DNA of 33,696 bases from Bacteroidia bacterium (lineage in GTDB: Bacteria > Bacteroidota > Bacteroidia > AKYH767-A > OLB10): NCBI GenBank assembly GCA_023262505.1, contig JALRAP010000021.1, forward strand, positions 1 to 33,696. Reading direction: 5' to 3'. Position numbers and translations under genes: made by a program. Below, piece by piece: positions 1-8,921 of this stretch. Every line of letters starts with the position of its first letter. Position 1 is the stretch's first letter. Below the pieces are notes generated by a model. It saw only the letters and a program-made list of their open reading frames with translations, made no database searches and was not told where the DNA came from.

Positions 1-850
1 CAGGGCGCCATCCGGTGAAATCCTCTATCCAATATAAAATGTTGGCCAACAGGCTACGCTTTTTGCGCGATGGATCGAATGCGAATTTCCAATTCATTGC
101 TGCAATGCGCTCACGCATCACATCAGGGTGTGTTCCTCTGAAAACCGAAAGCGAATCTATGTTGGAGTAATCGAACTCGTTGGCAACCGCCACGTTTTTG
201 GCGACCCAATCATCGCTATGCCACATGCGGTGAAATGATTCCTCTTTGGCCTGCATCGTTTTGGGAGGGCGTACCCAACCATAATGATGCATGAAAGCGT
301 ACACAGGCTTCACACGCATCAATTTGTTATTCCTGCGGAATCCTTGGGCATCGCGGAAAGAATGAACGCCCAGGTTCGTTTTCACCACCCTGATTTCATT
401 ACGGTACCATTTGCGTGAATCCCCCAGGTAATCGTAAGAGCCATAAAAATGCCGGTAGTGCAACAACAGTCCTTCCACACGTTTGTCATCGCGGTATTTG
501 AGCATGGCGTCGCGCAATGCTTGGTAGCCGTGTTCATGTAACACTTCATCTGCCTGGATATAAAATGCCCAATGGCTATCAGCGGAAACAAGCTGCAGCG
601 CCTTATCGGTTTCAACAGCCAACACTTTGCCACCTTCACGCAATGAATCGTCCCAAACGCTATCGAATATTTTGATACGTGAATCGGAAATGGATTCGAT
701 GAGTTGCCGGGTACCATCGTCGGAGTTTCCCACCAACACCACAAACTCGTCGCACAAGGGAAGCACAGAAAGAATGGCTTCCTTCACTGGATAACCGAAC
801 TTAATGGCATTACGCACAATGGTGAAACCCGAAACACGGACCTCGCTCAT
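1..850 (-). CDS. Glycosyltransferase family 2 (C-terminus beyond window)
   Basis: The reading frame opens at an ATG at 850 (MSEVRVSGFTIVRNA...) and runs without a stop for 283 codons to base 1, so the C-terminus is missing. The N-terminus has the GT-A opening (GFTIVRNA, residues 8-15), followed by a DEFVVLVGNSDDGT stretch (about 34-47) like the nucleotide-sugar-binding loop of family 2 enzymes. An acidic QADE motif near residue 100 takes the place of the usual DxD metal site. It probably transfers a sugar to an envelope or surface glycan on the cytoplasmic side of the membrane; donor and acceptor cannot be read. It begins 12 bp after the purB stop on the same strand and probably shares the purB promoter. 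The family is clear, the substrate unknown. Confidence 0.85.
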   Translation of the reverse strand, partial: MSEVRVSGFTIVRNAIKFGYPVKEAILSVLPLCDEFVVLVGNSDDGTRQLIESISDSRIKIFDSVWDDSLREGGKVLAVETDKALQLVSADSHWAFYIQADEVLHEHGYQALRDAMLKYRDDKRVEGLLLHYRHFYGSYDYLGDSRKWYRNEIRVVKTNLGVHSFRDAQGFRRNNKLMRVKPVYAFMHHYGWVRPPKTMQAKEESFHRMWHSDDWVAKNVAVANEFDYSNIDSLSVFRGTHPDVMRERIAAMNWKFAFDPSRKKRSLLANILYWIEDFTGWRP

Positions 851-862
851 AGAATAGAGGGA

Positions 863-2227
863 TTAGGATGGAATGATGAAACGGGAAGCGTTTCCAGTGT
901 AGTTAACGGGCGTGATGGCCAAAAGTTCACGCTTGACCGCATCAGTAACAGCAAGTCCGTTGATGAATGCATGCATGGTCTCGCGGGTGATACTGTCGCC
1001 GCCGTTGCGTGTCAGTTCCTTGAGCGCCTCATATGGCTGGGGATAACCTTCGCGGCGCAAAATGGTTTGGACCGCTTCGGAAACAACCGCCCAATTGGCT
1101 TCCAAATCATTTGCCAATGCTTGTGGATTCACTTGAATCTTATCGAGGCCCTTGGAAAGGGAGCGCAATGCGATGAGCGTATGTGCGAACGGTACTCCTG
1201 CATTGCGCAAGACTGTGGAGTCGGTCAGGTCACGTTGCAAGCGTGATACAGGAAGTTTTTCGGAAAGGAATTGGAATACTGAGTTAGCCATTCCCAAGTT
1301 GCCTTCGGCGTTTTCAAAATCAATCGGATTGACTTTATGCGGCATGGCCGATGAACCCACTTCACCTTTCTTTACCGTTTGGGTGAAATAACCCAACGAA
1401 ACGTAAGTCCATACGTCGCGACACAAATCGATGAGGATGGTGTTGATGCGCCTCCAGTTATCATAAACGGCCGCCATGTTGTCATAGTGCTCTATCTGGG
1501 TGGTGATGGTGGAGCGGTGCAAGCCCAATGATTGGATGAATCGGTTGCCGAATGCAGCCCAATCGTGTTCGGGATAGGCCGCGTGATGTGCGTTGAAGTT
1601 ACCGGTGGCACCACCGAACTTGGCAGACCATGGAATGGTTTGCAATAATTTATTCTGTTGGATGATGCGTTCACAGAAAACTGCGAACTCCTTCCCCAAA
1701 GTGGTTGGCGATGCAGGTTGTCCGTGTGTGCGGGAAAGCATGGCGATATCGCGCCATGATTCTGCAGCGGCACAAAGCTTATGCAACACTTCATCCAACG
1801 CGGGAGCCATAACGTGTTGCAATGCATCCCGCAAGAGCATGGGAATGGCTGTATTGTTGATGTCTTGGGAAGTGAGTCCGAAATGGATGAACTCTGAGGC
1901 ACCGCCTAACAAATCCCCAAGCTGTTCTTTCATGTAGTACTCTACAGCCTTCACATCGTGGTTGGTGGTGGACTCGATCTCCTTTACCCTGGCGGCGTTG
2001 ATTTCACCTTCATTGGATGCCATCCGCTGCAAAGCGGCTTTTGCTTCTGATGAGAGTGAGGATGGTCCGGGAAGCCCTGTCTCTGCCAAAGCCAGCAAAT
2101 AAGCGGCTTCTACACGAACCCGGTAACGAATCAATGCAGATTCTGAAAAGTATCCCGATAAGGGCTCACTAACCTTGCGGTAGCGACCGTCTATAGGCGA
2201 AATGGCGTCTAAAGGTGTAATTGACAT
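863..2227 (-). CDS. purB: Adenylosuccinate lyase
   Basis: Adenylosuccinate lyase acts twice in purine synthesis, releasing fumarate from SAICAR and from adenylosuccinate (making AMP); it is a cytosolic homotetramer. The 454-residue product carries the fumarase/aspartase superfamily signature GSSAMPHKVNP at about residues 287-297, a TSQDINNTA segment near 117-125, and the N-terminal ISPIDGRY typical of PurB. The start is ATG 2227 (MSITPLDA). The frame stays open 53 codons further upstream, but that part is not PurB-like and contains the promoter, which lies only about 13 bp before this ATG. The length matches the family. A family 2 glycosyltransferase follows 12 bp downstream. Confidence 0.97.
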   Translation of the reverse strand: MSITPLDAISPIDGRYRKVSEPLSGYFSESALIRYRVRVEAAYLLALAETGLPGPSSLSSEAKAALQRMASNEGEINAARVKEIESTTNHDVKAVEYYMKEQLGDLLGGASEFIHFGLTSQDINNTAIPMLLRDALQHVMAPALDEVLHKLCAAAESWRDIAMLSRTHGQPASPTTLGKEFAVFCERIIQQNKLLQTIPWSAKFGGATGNFNAHHAAYPEHDWAAFGNRFIQSLGLHRSTITTQIEHYDNMAAVYDNWRRINTILIDLCRDVWTYVSLGYFTQTVKKGEVGSSAMPHKVNPIDFENAEGNLGMANSVFQFLSEKLPVSRLQRDLTDSTVLRNAGVPFAHTLIALRSLSKGLDKIQVNPQALANDLEANWAVVSEAVQTILRREGYPQPYEALKELTRNGGDSITRETMHAFINGLAVTDAVKRELLAITPVNYTGNASRFIIPS

Positions 2228-2239
2228 CGTTTTACGTGA

Positions 2240-2270
2240 CAAAGATAGGAATTTCAGCCGTACCCTCAAA
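2240..2270 (-). promoter_or_regulatory. Bacteroidota-type promoter for purB
   Basis: Read on the minus strand there is TTTG at 2270-2267, exactly 19 bp, then TATCTTTG at 2247-2240. This is a perfect match to the Bacteroidota -33 TTTG / -7 TAnnTTTG consensus. Transcription should begin around 2234, leaving a leader of less than 10 nt before the purB ATG at 2227. Confidence 0.8.
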
Positions 2271-2339
2271 CCGCATCGGCTATTTATATACTTGATTTTT
2301 AGAATAATGAAGGATACAGTAAACAATTCGATCGGAAAC

Positions 2340-2370
2340 TTTGTATACGCAAATAGTTTCCATAGTTTTG
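2340..2370 (+). promoter_or_regulatory. Bacteroidota-type promoter for the efflux operon
   Basis: TTTG at 2340-2343, a 19 bp spacer, and TAGTTTTG at 2363-2370 form a perfect -33/-7 pair. The expected transcription start is near 2376, about 9 nt before the TetR-family ATG at 2385. It diverges from the purB promoter, with about 70 bp between the two -33 boxes. If the repressor is autoregulated, its operator probably overlaps this element, although I see no clear palindrome. Confidence 0.8.
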
Positions 2371-2384
2371 CGCCCCGAAAAGTC

Positions 2385-3047
2385 ATGCATCAACCAAACG
2401 GCGAAGCCATCCCCCAACAGTCATCTGAATCCAAGGAACGGATTGTAAGTTCGGTAACCGACCTTATATATCGTTTTGGGGTTAGGAGTATCACCATGGA
2501 TGACGTAGCCCGACATCTGGCCGTATCCAAAAAAACACTCTACAGGTACTTTGCCGACAAAAACGACATGGTTTACCAATGTTGCCTGTATGATTTGGAT
2601 AAACGCAAGGCGGCGTTTGCAACCATACAAGCAAAGGCGGTAGATTCCGTCCAAGAACTTGTGTTGATGATGGAAAACATGCAAACGATGTTGAGCTCCA
2701 TCAATCCGAACCTGTTGTTCGAAGTGCGCAAATACCACCAGCAGGCATGGCAGATTTATGTTGAATTCAAGGAGCAGTTCATGATGCAAAGCATTTCCAA
2801 CAACCTTGTCCGCGGCATGGAAGCAGGCATATACCGTGAGGATTTGAATGTGCGGATACTGGCGCGGCTGCGATTGGAAGAAGTGGAGATGGGATTCAAT
2901 CCCGACGTATATCCCTCTACCAAGTTTCATTTGAAAGACGTGCAGATGGGATTATTCGACCATTTCCTGCATGGTATCACCACACCCAAAGGTCAAAAAC
3001 TGATACAACGATACAAGAACCAAGAAGATGGAAAACAGCAATTGTAA
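2385..3047 (+). CDS. TetR/AcrR-family transcriptional regulator of the efflux operon
   Basis: A 220-residue protein starting at ATG 2385 (MHQPNGEAIPQQ). The frame is open to 2202, but the perfect promoter at 2340-2370 excludes the longer form. Residues about 18-65 form a TetR-type helix-turn-helix: FGVRSITMDDVARHL, then the recognition segment VSKKTLYRYFADKNDMV. The remainder is the variable ligand and dimerisation domain. As first gene of an operon with TolC, adaptor and RND pump genes it is most likely the local repressor, released by a pump substrate. Its last 20 bases overlap the TolC-like gene. Family certain; target and ligand inferred from position. Confidence 0.93.
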   Translation: MHQPNGEAIPQQSSESKERIVSSVTDLIYRFGVRSITMDDVARHLAVSKKTLYRYFADKNDMVYQCCLYDLDKRKAAFATIQAKAVDSVQELVLMMENMQTMLSSINPNLLFEVRKYHQQAWQIYVEFKEQFMMQSISNNLVRGMEAGIYREDLNVRILARLRLEEVEMGFNPDVYPSTKFHLKDVQMGLFDHFLHGITTPKGQKLIQRYKNQEDGKQQL

Positions 3048-4404
3048 ATCATCCCGGAAAGCGCGGGGTTTGATACTGGCGCTTGCCTGCTTATTGCAAA
3101 CAAGTTTTGCTTACAGCCAAACCCAAAACACCTCCACAGCCATGAATGTGGAGCAAGCCGTGGCCTTCGCTATCGAAAACCATCCCGACATCAAGAACGC
3201 CGAGCTTGAAATCGCCATTGCGCAAGCCAAAATAAACGAGTTGGTGGCAATCGGCTTACCGCAACTGAATTTCTCTGCCGACCTCAACAAGTTCGTGGAA
3301 ATTCCAACATCGTTTGTGCCAGCGGAATTTTTTGGCGGTGAGCCGGGCTCGTATGCTCCGGTAAAATTCGGACAGCCTTGGTCATCATCGGCCGGTGTGA
3401 GCGCCTCTCAATTGTTATTCGACGGCTCATACCTTATCGGCATTAAAGCCACTAAGATTTATGCCGAGCTTTCGAAAAAAACCGCCGAGCAATTGAAAAT
3501 CGAAATGGCGGTGAACGTTACCAAAAGCTACTATATGGTTTTGGTGATAAAAGAAAAGTTGAAGCAGCTGAACGGCGATCTTGCCCGTTTGGATAAGCTC
3601 CGCAAAGACACCAAAGTTTTGTATGAAAAAGGATTCGTGGAGAAAGTCGACCTCGACCGTCTCGATCTAAATTACAACCTGTTCGAAACCGCTATCAACA
3701 GCACCAGTCGTATGCTGACCGACGGAACCAACCTGCTCAAATTCCAAATGGGGATGGATATGGCATCGCAGATTGAACTGACTGAAAGCATACCGGATGC
3801 CAAGAGTTTTGAATCAGTAGTGGAAGCCACTGCAGTTGATTACCGCAACCGCATTGAGTACTCCATTTTGGAAACACAATACACTCTTTCGGAACTCGAC
3901 TTGAAAAGATACAAGTCGCAGCAATGGCCCTCAGTAGTTGCCTTCGGCAGTTACAGTGCAAACGCATCGCGGAACGAGTTTAACATCTTCGATGGTGGAT
4001 ACCGCTGGTATCCTACCGCCATCGTGGGCGCATCCGTCAAGATGCCCATCTTCGGAGGATTCAAGAACCGATACCAAGTCAACCAAGCCAAATTGCGTTT
4101 GCAAATGGTAGAAAACGGCTCTGAGAAATTGGAACAAGGCATCGAGCTGGAATACCGCAATGCCGTTTCCAACCTCAATAAAAACATCGAGGACTTGAAA
4201 ATCCAACAGAAAAACAGGGACCTCGCCCGCGAAATCGTACGTATATCCAAATTGAAATACGACAAAGGAGTTGGATCGAGCCTCGAATTGGTAGACGCAG
4301 AGTCATCGCTGCGCGAATCGGAAACCAACTACTTCTCTGCATTACTTGCAACCGCTGTGGCTAAAGTGGAACTTGAAAAGGCCATGGGCAAATACAAATT
4401 CTGA
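3028..4404 (+). CDS. TolC-like outer-membrane efflux channel
   Basis: A 458-residue outer-membrane factor that would form the trimeric exit duct of a tripartite RND pump. It starts at ATG 3028, inside the end of the TetR gene; this start gives an N-terminal signal peptide ending near AYSQ (about residue 31), which the next ATG would lose. The mature protein has two OEP-type repeats, with long periplasmic helices such as AVAFAIENHPDIKNAELEIA and ELEYRNAVSNLNKNIEDLKI, and the closing element KYDKGVGSSLELVDAE that is typical of TolC homologues. Length is normal. It sits 14 bp ahead of the adaptor gene. Confidence 0.94.
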   Translation: MENSNCKSSRKARGLILALACLLQTSFAYSQTQNTSTAMNVEQAVAFAIENHPDIKNAELEIAIAQAKINELVAIGLPQLNFSADLNKFVEIPTSFVPAEFFGGEPGSYAPVKFGQPWSSSAGVSASQLLFDGSYLIGIKATKIYAELSKKTAEQLKIEMAVNVTKSYYMVLVIKEKLKQLNGDLARLDKLRKDTKVLYEKGFVEKVDLDRLDLNYNLFETAINSTSRMLTDGTNLLKFQMGMDMASQIELTESIPDAKSFESVVEATAVDYRNRIEYSILETQYTLSELDLKRYKSQQWPSVVAFGSYSANASRNEFNIFDGGYRWYPTAIVGASVKMPIFGGFKNRYQVNQAKLRLQMVENGSEKLEQGIELEYRNAVSNLNKNIEDLKIQQKNRDLAREIVRISKLKYDKGVGSSLELVDAESSLRESETNYFSALLATAVAKVELEKAMGKYKF

Positions 4405-4418
4405 ACCTTCTTAAAAAC

Positions 4419-5537
4419 ATGAAAAAAATAATCGCATACCTGATGCTCTCCATAGCCGTTGTGGCTTGTGGAGGTGAAAAAGCCGGCGACAAAACCGCTG
4501 AGCTCGAAAAATTGCTCAAAGAACAAGCAAAACTCAACGAGCGCATACGCACGCTGAAAGATGAAATCCGTAAAGAAACAGGATCCGTAGCAGGAACCAG
4601 GCTGGTGGAATTGAAGTCGCTTGCGCCACAAACCTTCACCAACTATGTGGACATACAAGCCAAGGTAGACGGCAACCAAAGCGTGGCCCTGAGCGCACGC
4701 ACACAAGGAACAGTGCGTTCCATCAATGTGAAAGTGGGCGACAAGGTTTATGCCGGGCAAGTGTTGGCTACCATGGATGATGTAGGACTCAACGGAGCAT
4801 ATGCCGAAATAAGCACGCAATATTCATTTGCGAAGGAGGTGTATGAAAAACAGAAGAGCTTGTGGGAGCAACAAGTCGGCTCGGAGATGCAATACCTCCA
4901 AGCCAAGAACAACATGATGGCGCTTCAAAAACGCTTGAATGCCACCGGCGCACAATTAGACTTGAGCCGCATCAAATCCCCCGTATCCGGCACCGTAGAC
5001 GCGGTAAACATCAAAATCGGACAAGCGGTGATGCCAGGCATGCCAGCCATTTCGGTGGTGAACCTTTCGAGTTTGAAAGTGACAGGCAACGTGGGTGAGT
5101 CGTTGGTAGGCAAAGTGAACACTGGCGACCCGGTGATGATCTACTTCCCAGACCTCAAGAAAGAAGTACCCTCTAAACTGTCGTATGCATCGCGCATGAT
5201 CGATCAACGCAACCGTACATTCGGCGTGGAGGCGCCTTTGGATTCACTACCGGGAGCACTCAGTCCGAACATGGTGGCCGTACTCAAAATCGCAGATTAC
5301 AAAGCTGACAGCGCTTTGGTGGTACCTGTTGACCTCATCCAGCGCTCATCGGATGGACAGTACCTGATGGTAGCCGAAACACGAGGTGGTAAAGTGGTAG
5401 CCACCCGAAAGAAAATCACCATTGGCCGCACCTACGGTGGCTCCACGGAAATACTGACAGGCATCAGCTCAAAAGACCAAGTGATTGTAAATGGATACCG
5501 AGACCTGAACGAGGGCGAGGAGATCCGAACCAAATGA
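4419..5537 (+). CDS. RND efflux periplasmic adaptor (HlyD/AcrA family), lipoprotein
   Basis: A 372-residue membrane-fusion protein bridging the RND pump and the outer-membrane channel. The N-terminus MKKIIAYLMLSIAVVAC is a lipoprotein signal with the lipidated Cys at position 17. Residues about 27-52 are a charged heptad-like segment (ELEKLLKEQAKLNERIRTL), an N-terminal coiled coil seen in many Bacteroidota adaptors. Next come a lipoyl-like half-motif (GTVRSINVKVGDKVYAGQVL), an alpha hairpin, the second lipoyl half (SPVSGTVDAVNIKIGQAV), a beta barrel and a membrane-proximal domain. It sits between the TolC-like and pump genes, with 14 and 18 bp gaps, consistent with one transcript. Confidence 0.94.
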   Translation: MKKIIAYLMLSIAVVACGGEKAGDKTAELEKLLKEQAKLNERIRTLKDEIRKETGSVAGTRLVELKSLAPQTFTNYVDIQAKVDGNQSVALSARTQGTVRSINVKVGDKVYAGQVLATMDDVGLNGAYAEISTQYSFAKEVYEKQKSLWEQQVGSEMQYLQAKNNMMALQKRLNATGAQLDLSRIKSPVSGTVDAVNIKIGQAVMPGMPAISVVNLSSLKVTGNVGESLVGKVNTGDPVMIYFPDLKKEVPSKLSYASRMIDQRNRTFGVEAPLDSLPGALSPNMVAVLKIADYKADSALVVPVDLIQRSSDGQYLMVAETRGGKVVATRKKITIGRTYGGSTEILTGISSKDQVIVNGYRDLNEGEEIRTK

Positions 5538-5555
5538 TGTAACGCCATATCACTC

Positions 5556-8500
5556 ATGATCGACAAATTCAAAGAGTTCAAACCTTCGAGCTGGGCCATC
5601 AACAACCGCACCAGCATCTACATACTCACGGTCATCATCACACTGGCAGGATTGTCGACCTACAACAACCTGCCCAAGGAGAATTTCCCCGATATCGTGG
5701 TGCCGCAGATTTTCGTAAGCACGATCTATCCGGGAACCTCCCCTGCCGACATGGAGAACCTCGTGGTGAAACCGCTCGAGAAGCAGATGAAAGGCATCAA
5801 CGGGGTGAAGAAAGTGTCGAGCACATCGCAGCAGGATTTCTCGAACATCATCGTGGAGTTCAACACCAATGTGGATGTGGCCGTGGCCAAGCAACGGGTG
5901 AAGGATGCGGTTGACAAGGCGCGAAACGACCTGCCCACCGACCTACCGAACGACCCGAATGTGCAGGACATCAACTTTTCGGACATTCCGATCATGTTCA
6001 TCAACATCGCGGGCGATTATCCGCTCGACCGCTTGAAAGGTTATGCCGATGATTTGAAGGACCGCATCGAAAGCATGAAAGAGATTTCGCGCGTCGATAT
6101 CATCGGTGCGCTGGAGCGCGAGATTCAAGTGAATGTGGACATGTACAAGGCGCAAGCCGCACATGTATCCATGCGCGACATCGAAAACGCCATCCGTTAT
6201 GAAAACCTCACCATTTCGGGAGGAACCGTACCGATGGACGGTATGCGCAGATCCATTTCGGTAAAAGGAGAATTCAAGAACGTTGAAGCCATCCGCAACA
6301 TCGTGGTGCTTTCCACCGAAGGTGCCCCACTCTACCTGCGCGACATTGCTGATGTGCGCGATGATTACAAGGAGCAGGAAAGTTATGCCCGTTTATACGG
6401 CAAAAACGTAATCACGCTCAATATCGTGAAACGCGCGGGCGAAAACCTCATCGAGGCTTCCGACAAAATCAAAGTCACCGTTGAGGAAATGCAAAAGAGC
6501 CAATTCCCGAAAGACCTGCAAGTGACGCTTACCGGCGACCAATCCAATCAGACACGCATCACCTTGCATGACCTCATCAACACCATCATCATCGGATTCA
6601 TTCTGGTAACGGTGTTATTGATGTTTTTCATGGGAGCCACCAACGCCATCTTTGTGGCACTATCGGTTCCTCTTTCCATCTTCCTCGCATTCTTGTTGAT
6701 GCCGGCCTTGGGCTTCACGATGAACATGATCGTGTTGTTCTCTTTACTGCTGGCCCTGGGAATCGTAGTGGATGATGCCATAGTGGTGATTGAAAACACA
6801 CACCGTATCTTCAACAACGGCAAGGTGGACATCGTAACCGCCGCCAAGAGCGCCACAGGCGAGGTTTTCCTGCCGGTTTTGTCTGGCACGGCCACCACCC
6901 TGGCGCCGTTCATACCACTGGCATTCTGGCAAGGTGTAATCGGCGAATTCATGTTCTACCTGCCCATCACGCTGATCATTACCCTTACAGCATCCTTGCT
7001 GGTAGCCTATATCATCAACCCCGTGTTTGCCGTATCGTTCATGAAACCAGAACACGACGACGATGACCGCACCAAAACCAAAAAGAGACTTCGTTTGACT
7101 GGGGTTATTTGTGGCATCGTGGCATTGGTAGGATATCTCACTGGCAACTTCGGCCTGGGCAATTTCATCGTGGTGATGTATTTGCTGATTGTTGCCCACA
7201 ACCTGTGGCTGGTGAAAGCCATCAAGCGATTCCAAGAACACATTTGGCCGAGCTTCATGGAACGGTACAAACGTGTTCTTGCTTACGCATTGGAAAGGCC
7301 ATGGAAGATGCTCATGGGCACGGTAGCACTCTTCTTCCTCACCATCGCCCTACTCGTTGTTAGGAGTCCTGGCACACGCTTCTTCCCCGAAGCGGATCCG
7401 AACTTCATTTATGTGTACCTGACACTTCCCGTGGGCACCGACCAGGCACACACGGATTCGGTAACCAAGGTGTTGGAAGGAAAAGTGCAGAACATCATCG
7501 GCAAGGAAAATCCGATGGTGACCTCCATCATCTCCAACGTGGCCATCGGTGTTACAGATCCCGCTGAAAACGACCAAGCGGTGTATCCGAACCGCTCGAA
7601 AATCACCATCGCATTTGTGGAGTTCGGCAGGCGCAATGGTGTCTCAACGCGTGACTACTTGAACAAGATGCGTTTTGCCTTGGGCGATATGCCCGGTGCT
7701 GAAATAACCGTAGATCAAGAAAAAGGTGGACCGCCTACCGGTAAGCCTGTGAACATCGAAATCACCGGTGACGACTTCGATAAGTTGATTGCAACTTCAA
7801 GCGCATTGAAGAAATACCTCGACTCGCTGGAGATCCCCGGTGTGGAGGAGCTCAAGACGGATTTGCAGAACAACAAGCCCGAAATCACCTTCAACATCGA
7901 CCGCGAGCGTGCCAATCGCGAGGGCATATCTACAGGCCAAGTGGGCAGTGAGCTACGAACCGCGATTTTTGGAAAAGAGGTATCGAAGTTCCGCGATGCG
8001 AACGACGAGTACCCCATTCAACTGCGCTTGGAGCAAACACAGCGACAAAACATCGACCAGTTGCGTAACCTATCGCTCACATTCCGCGACATGAACATGG
8101 GCGGTATTGTAAGGCAGGTGCCTTTGTCGTCTTTCGCCACGATTGACTACTCATCCACCTATGCGAGCATCAAACGCAAAAACCAAAAGCGTTGTGTAAC
8201 GGTATACTCGAACGTGCTTGGCGGATTCGCGCCAAACGAGGTGGTGGCTTCGGTGCAGCAGGCGGTGGCCGATTACGAATTGCCGGAAGGTGTTACCGTT
8301 GACATGACCGGTGAGCAAGAGCAACAAGCCGAAACCGCCAGCTTCCTGGGCAGTGCCATGCTGATTTCACTGGGCATCATCTTCCTGATCCTGGTAACGC
8401 AATTCAACTCTTTGAGCAAACCATTGATCATCTTGAGTGAAATCATCTTCAGTTTGATTGGCGTATTGTTGGGCTTTGCCATCTTCGGCATGGAGATTTC

Positions 8501-8921
8501 GATCCTGATGACCGGCGTGGGAATTGTGGCCCTTGCGGGGATTGTGGTGCGCAACGGCATCCTGATAGTGGAATTCATCGACCTGATGCGCGAGCAAGGC
8601 ATGGAGCTCAAAGACGCCATTATCGAAGGAGGAAAAACGCGTATGACTCCGGTGTTGCTAACGGCTACCGCCACCATCCTAGGATTGATTCCACTTGCAG
8701 TGGGTTTGAACATCGACTTTGCCAAGCTCTTCACGGAGTTCAATCCGCACATATACTTCGGTGGTGACAGCGTAGCGTTCTGGGGGCCACTTTCGTGGAC
8801 GATGATTTTCGGACTGGGCTTTGCCACCTTCCTCACCTTGATATTGGTGCCGGTGATGTACTTGTTATCGGAGCAATCGAAAATCCGTTTTAACAAGTTC
8901 AAGAAAAGCCTGTCCGAATGA
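5556..8921 (+). CDS. RND multidrug efflux pump, inner-membrane permease (AcrB/HAE1 type)
   Basis: A 1121-residue proton-driven RND transporter that exports drugs, detergents or similar compounds. TM1 is near residues 20-37, followed by the first porter domain (PGTSPADMENLVVKPLE), TM2-6, the second porter domain and TM7-12. The proton-relay acidic pair lies in TM4 as VVDDAIVVIEN (D406, D407). The position matching the essential Lys940 of AcrB is Arg (R999, in VVRNGILIVEF); this is also seen in other RND branches. Residues about 513-560, between TM6 and TM7, contain extra hydrophobic stretches, which explains the length above that of AcrB (1049). It is fourth in the operon; its stop overlaps the next gene's start. 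Confidence 0.96.
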   Translation: MIDKFKEFKPSSWAINNRTSIYILTVIITLAGLSTYNNLPKENFPDIVVPQIFVSTIYPGTSPADMENLVVKPLEKQMKGINGVKKVSSTSQQDFSNIIVEFNTNVDVAVAKQRVKDAVDKARNDLPTDLPNDPNVQDINFSDIPIMFINIAGDYPLDRLKGYADDLKDRIESMKEISRVDIIGALEREIQVNVDMYKAQAAHVSMRDIENAIRYENLTISGGTVPMDGMRRSISVKGEFKNVEAIRNIVVLSTEGAPLYLRDIADVRDDYKEQESYARLYGKNVITLNIVKRAGENLIEASDKIKVTVEEMQKSQFPKDLQVTLTGDQSNQTRITLHDLINTIIIGFILVTVLLMFFMGATNAIFVALSVPLSIFLAFLLMPALGFTMNMIVLFSLLLALGIVVDDAIVVIENTHRIFNNGKVDIVTAAKSATGEVFLPVLSGTATTLAPFIPLAFWQGVIGEFMFYLPITLIITLTASLLVAYIINPVFAVSFMKPEHDDDDRTKTKKRLRLTGVICGIVALVGYLTGNFGLGNFIVVMYLLIVAHNLWLVKAIKRFQEHIWPSFMERYKRVLAYALERPWKMLMGTVALFFLTIALLVVRSPGTRFFPEADPNFIYVYLTLPVGTDQAHTDSVTKVLEGKVQNIIGKENPMVTSIISNVAIGVTDPAENDQAVYPNRSKITIAFVEFGRRNGVSTRDYLNKMRFALGDMPGAEITVDQEKGGPPTGKPVNIEITGDDFDKLIATSSALKKYLDSLEIPGVEELKTDLQNNKPEITFNIDRERANREGISTGQVGSELRTAIFGKEVSKFRDANDEYPIQLRLEQTQRQNIDQLRNLSLTFRDMNMGGIVRQVPLSSFATIDYSSTYASIKRKNQKRCVTVYSNVLGGFAPNEVVASVQQAVADYELPEGVTVDMTGEQEQQAETASFLGSAMLISLGIIFLILVTQFNSLSKPLIILSEIIFSLIGVLLGFAIFGMEISILMTGVGIVALAGIVVRNGILIVEFIDLMREQGMELKDAIIEGGKTRMTPVLLTATATILGLIPLAVGLNIDFAKLFTEFNPHIYFGGDSVAFWGPLSWTMIFGLGFATFLTLILVPVMYLLSEQSKIRFNKFKKSLSE

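Noticed and set aside
704-1246. 180-codon plus-strand frame opposite purB and the GT2 gene
   Set aside because: Antisense to two well-supported genes, no domain signature, low-quality composition.
2202-2384. N-terminal extension of the TetR-family regulator
   Set aside because: Contains the perfect promoter at 2340-2370 and overlaps the 5' end of purB; not TetR-like.
8273-8902. 209-codon minus-strand frame inside the RND pump gene
   Set aside because: Shadow of a strongly conserved gene; Arg/Ser/Pro/Met-rich translation without a recognisable fold.
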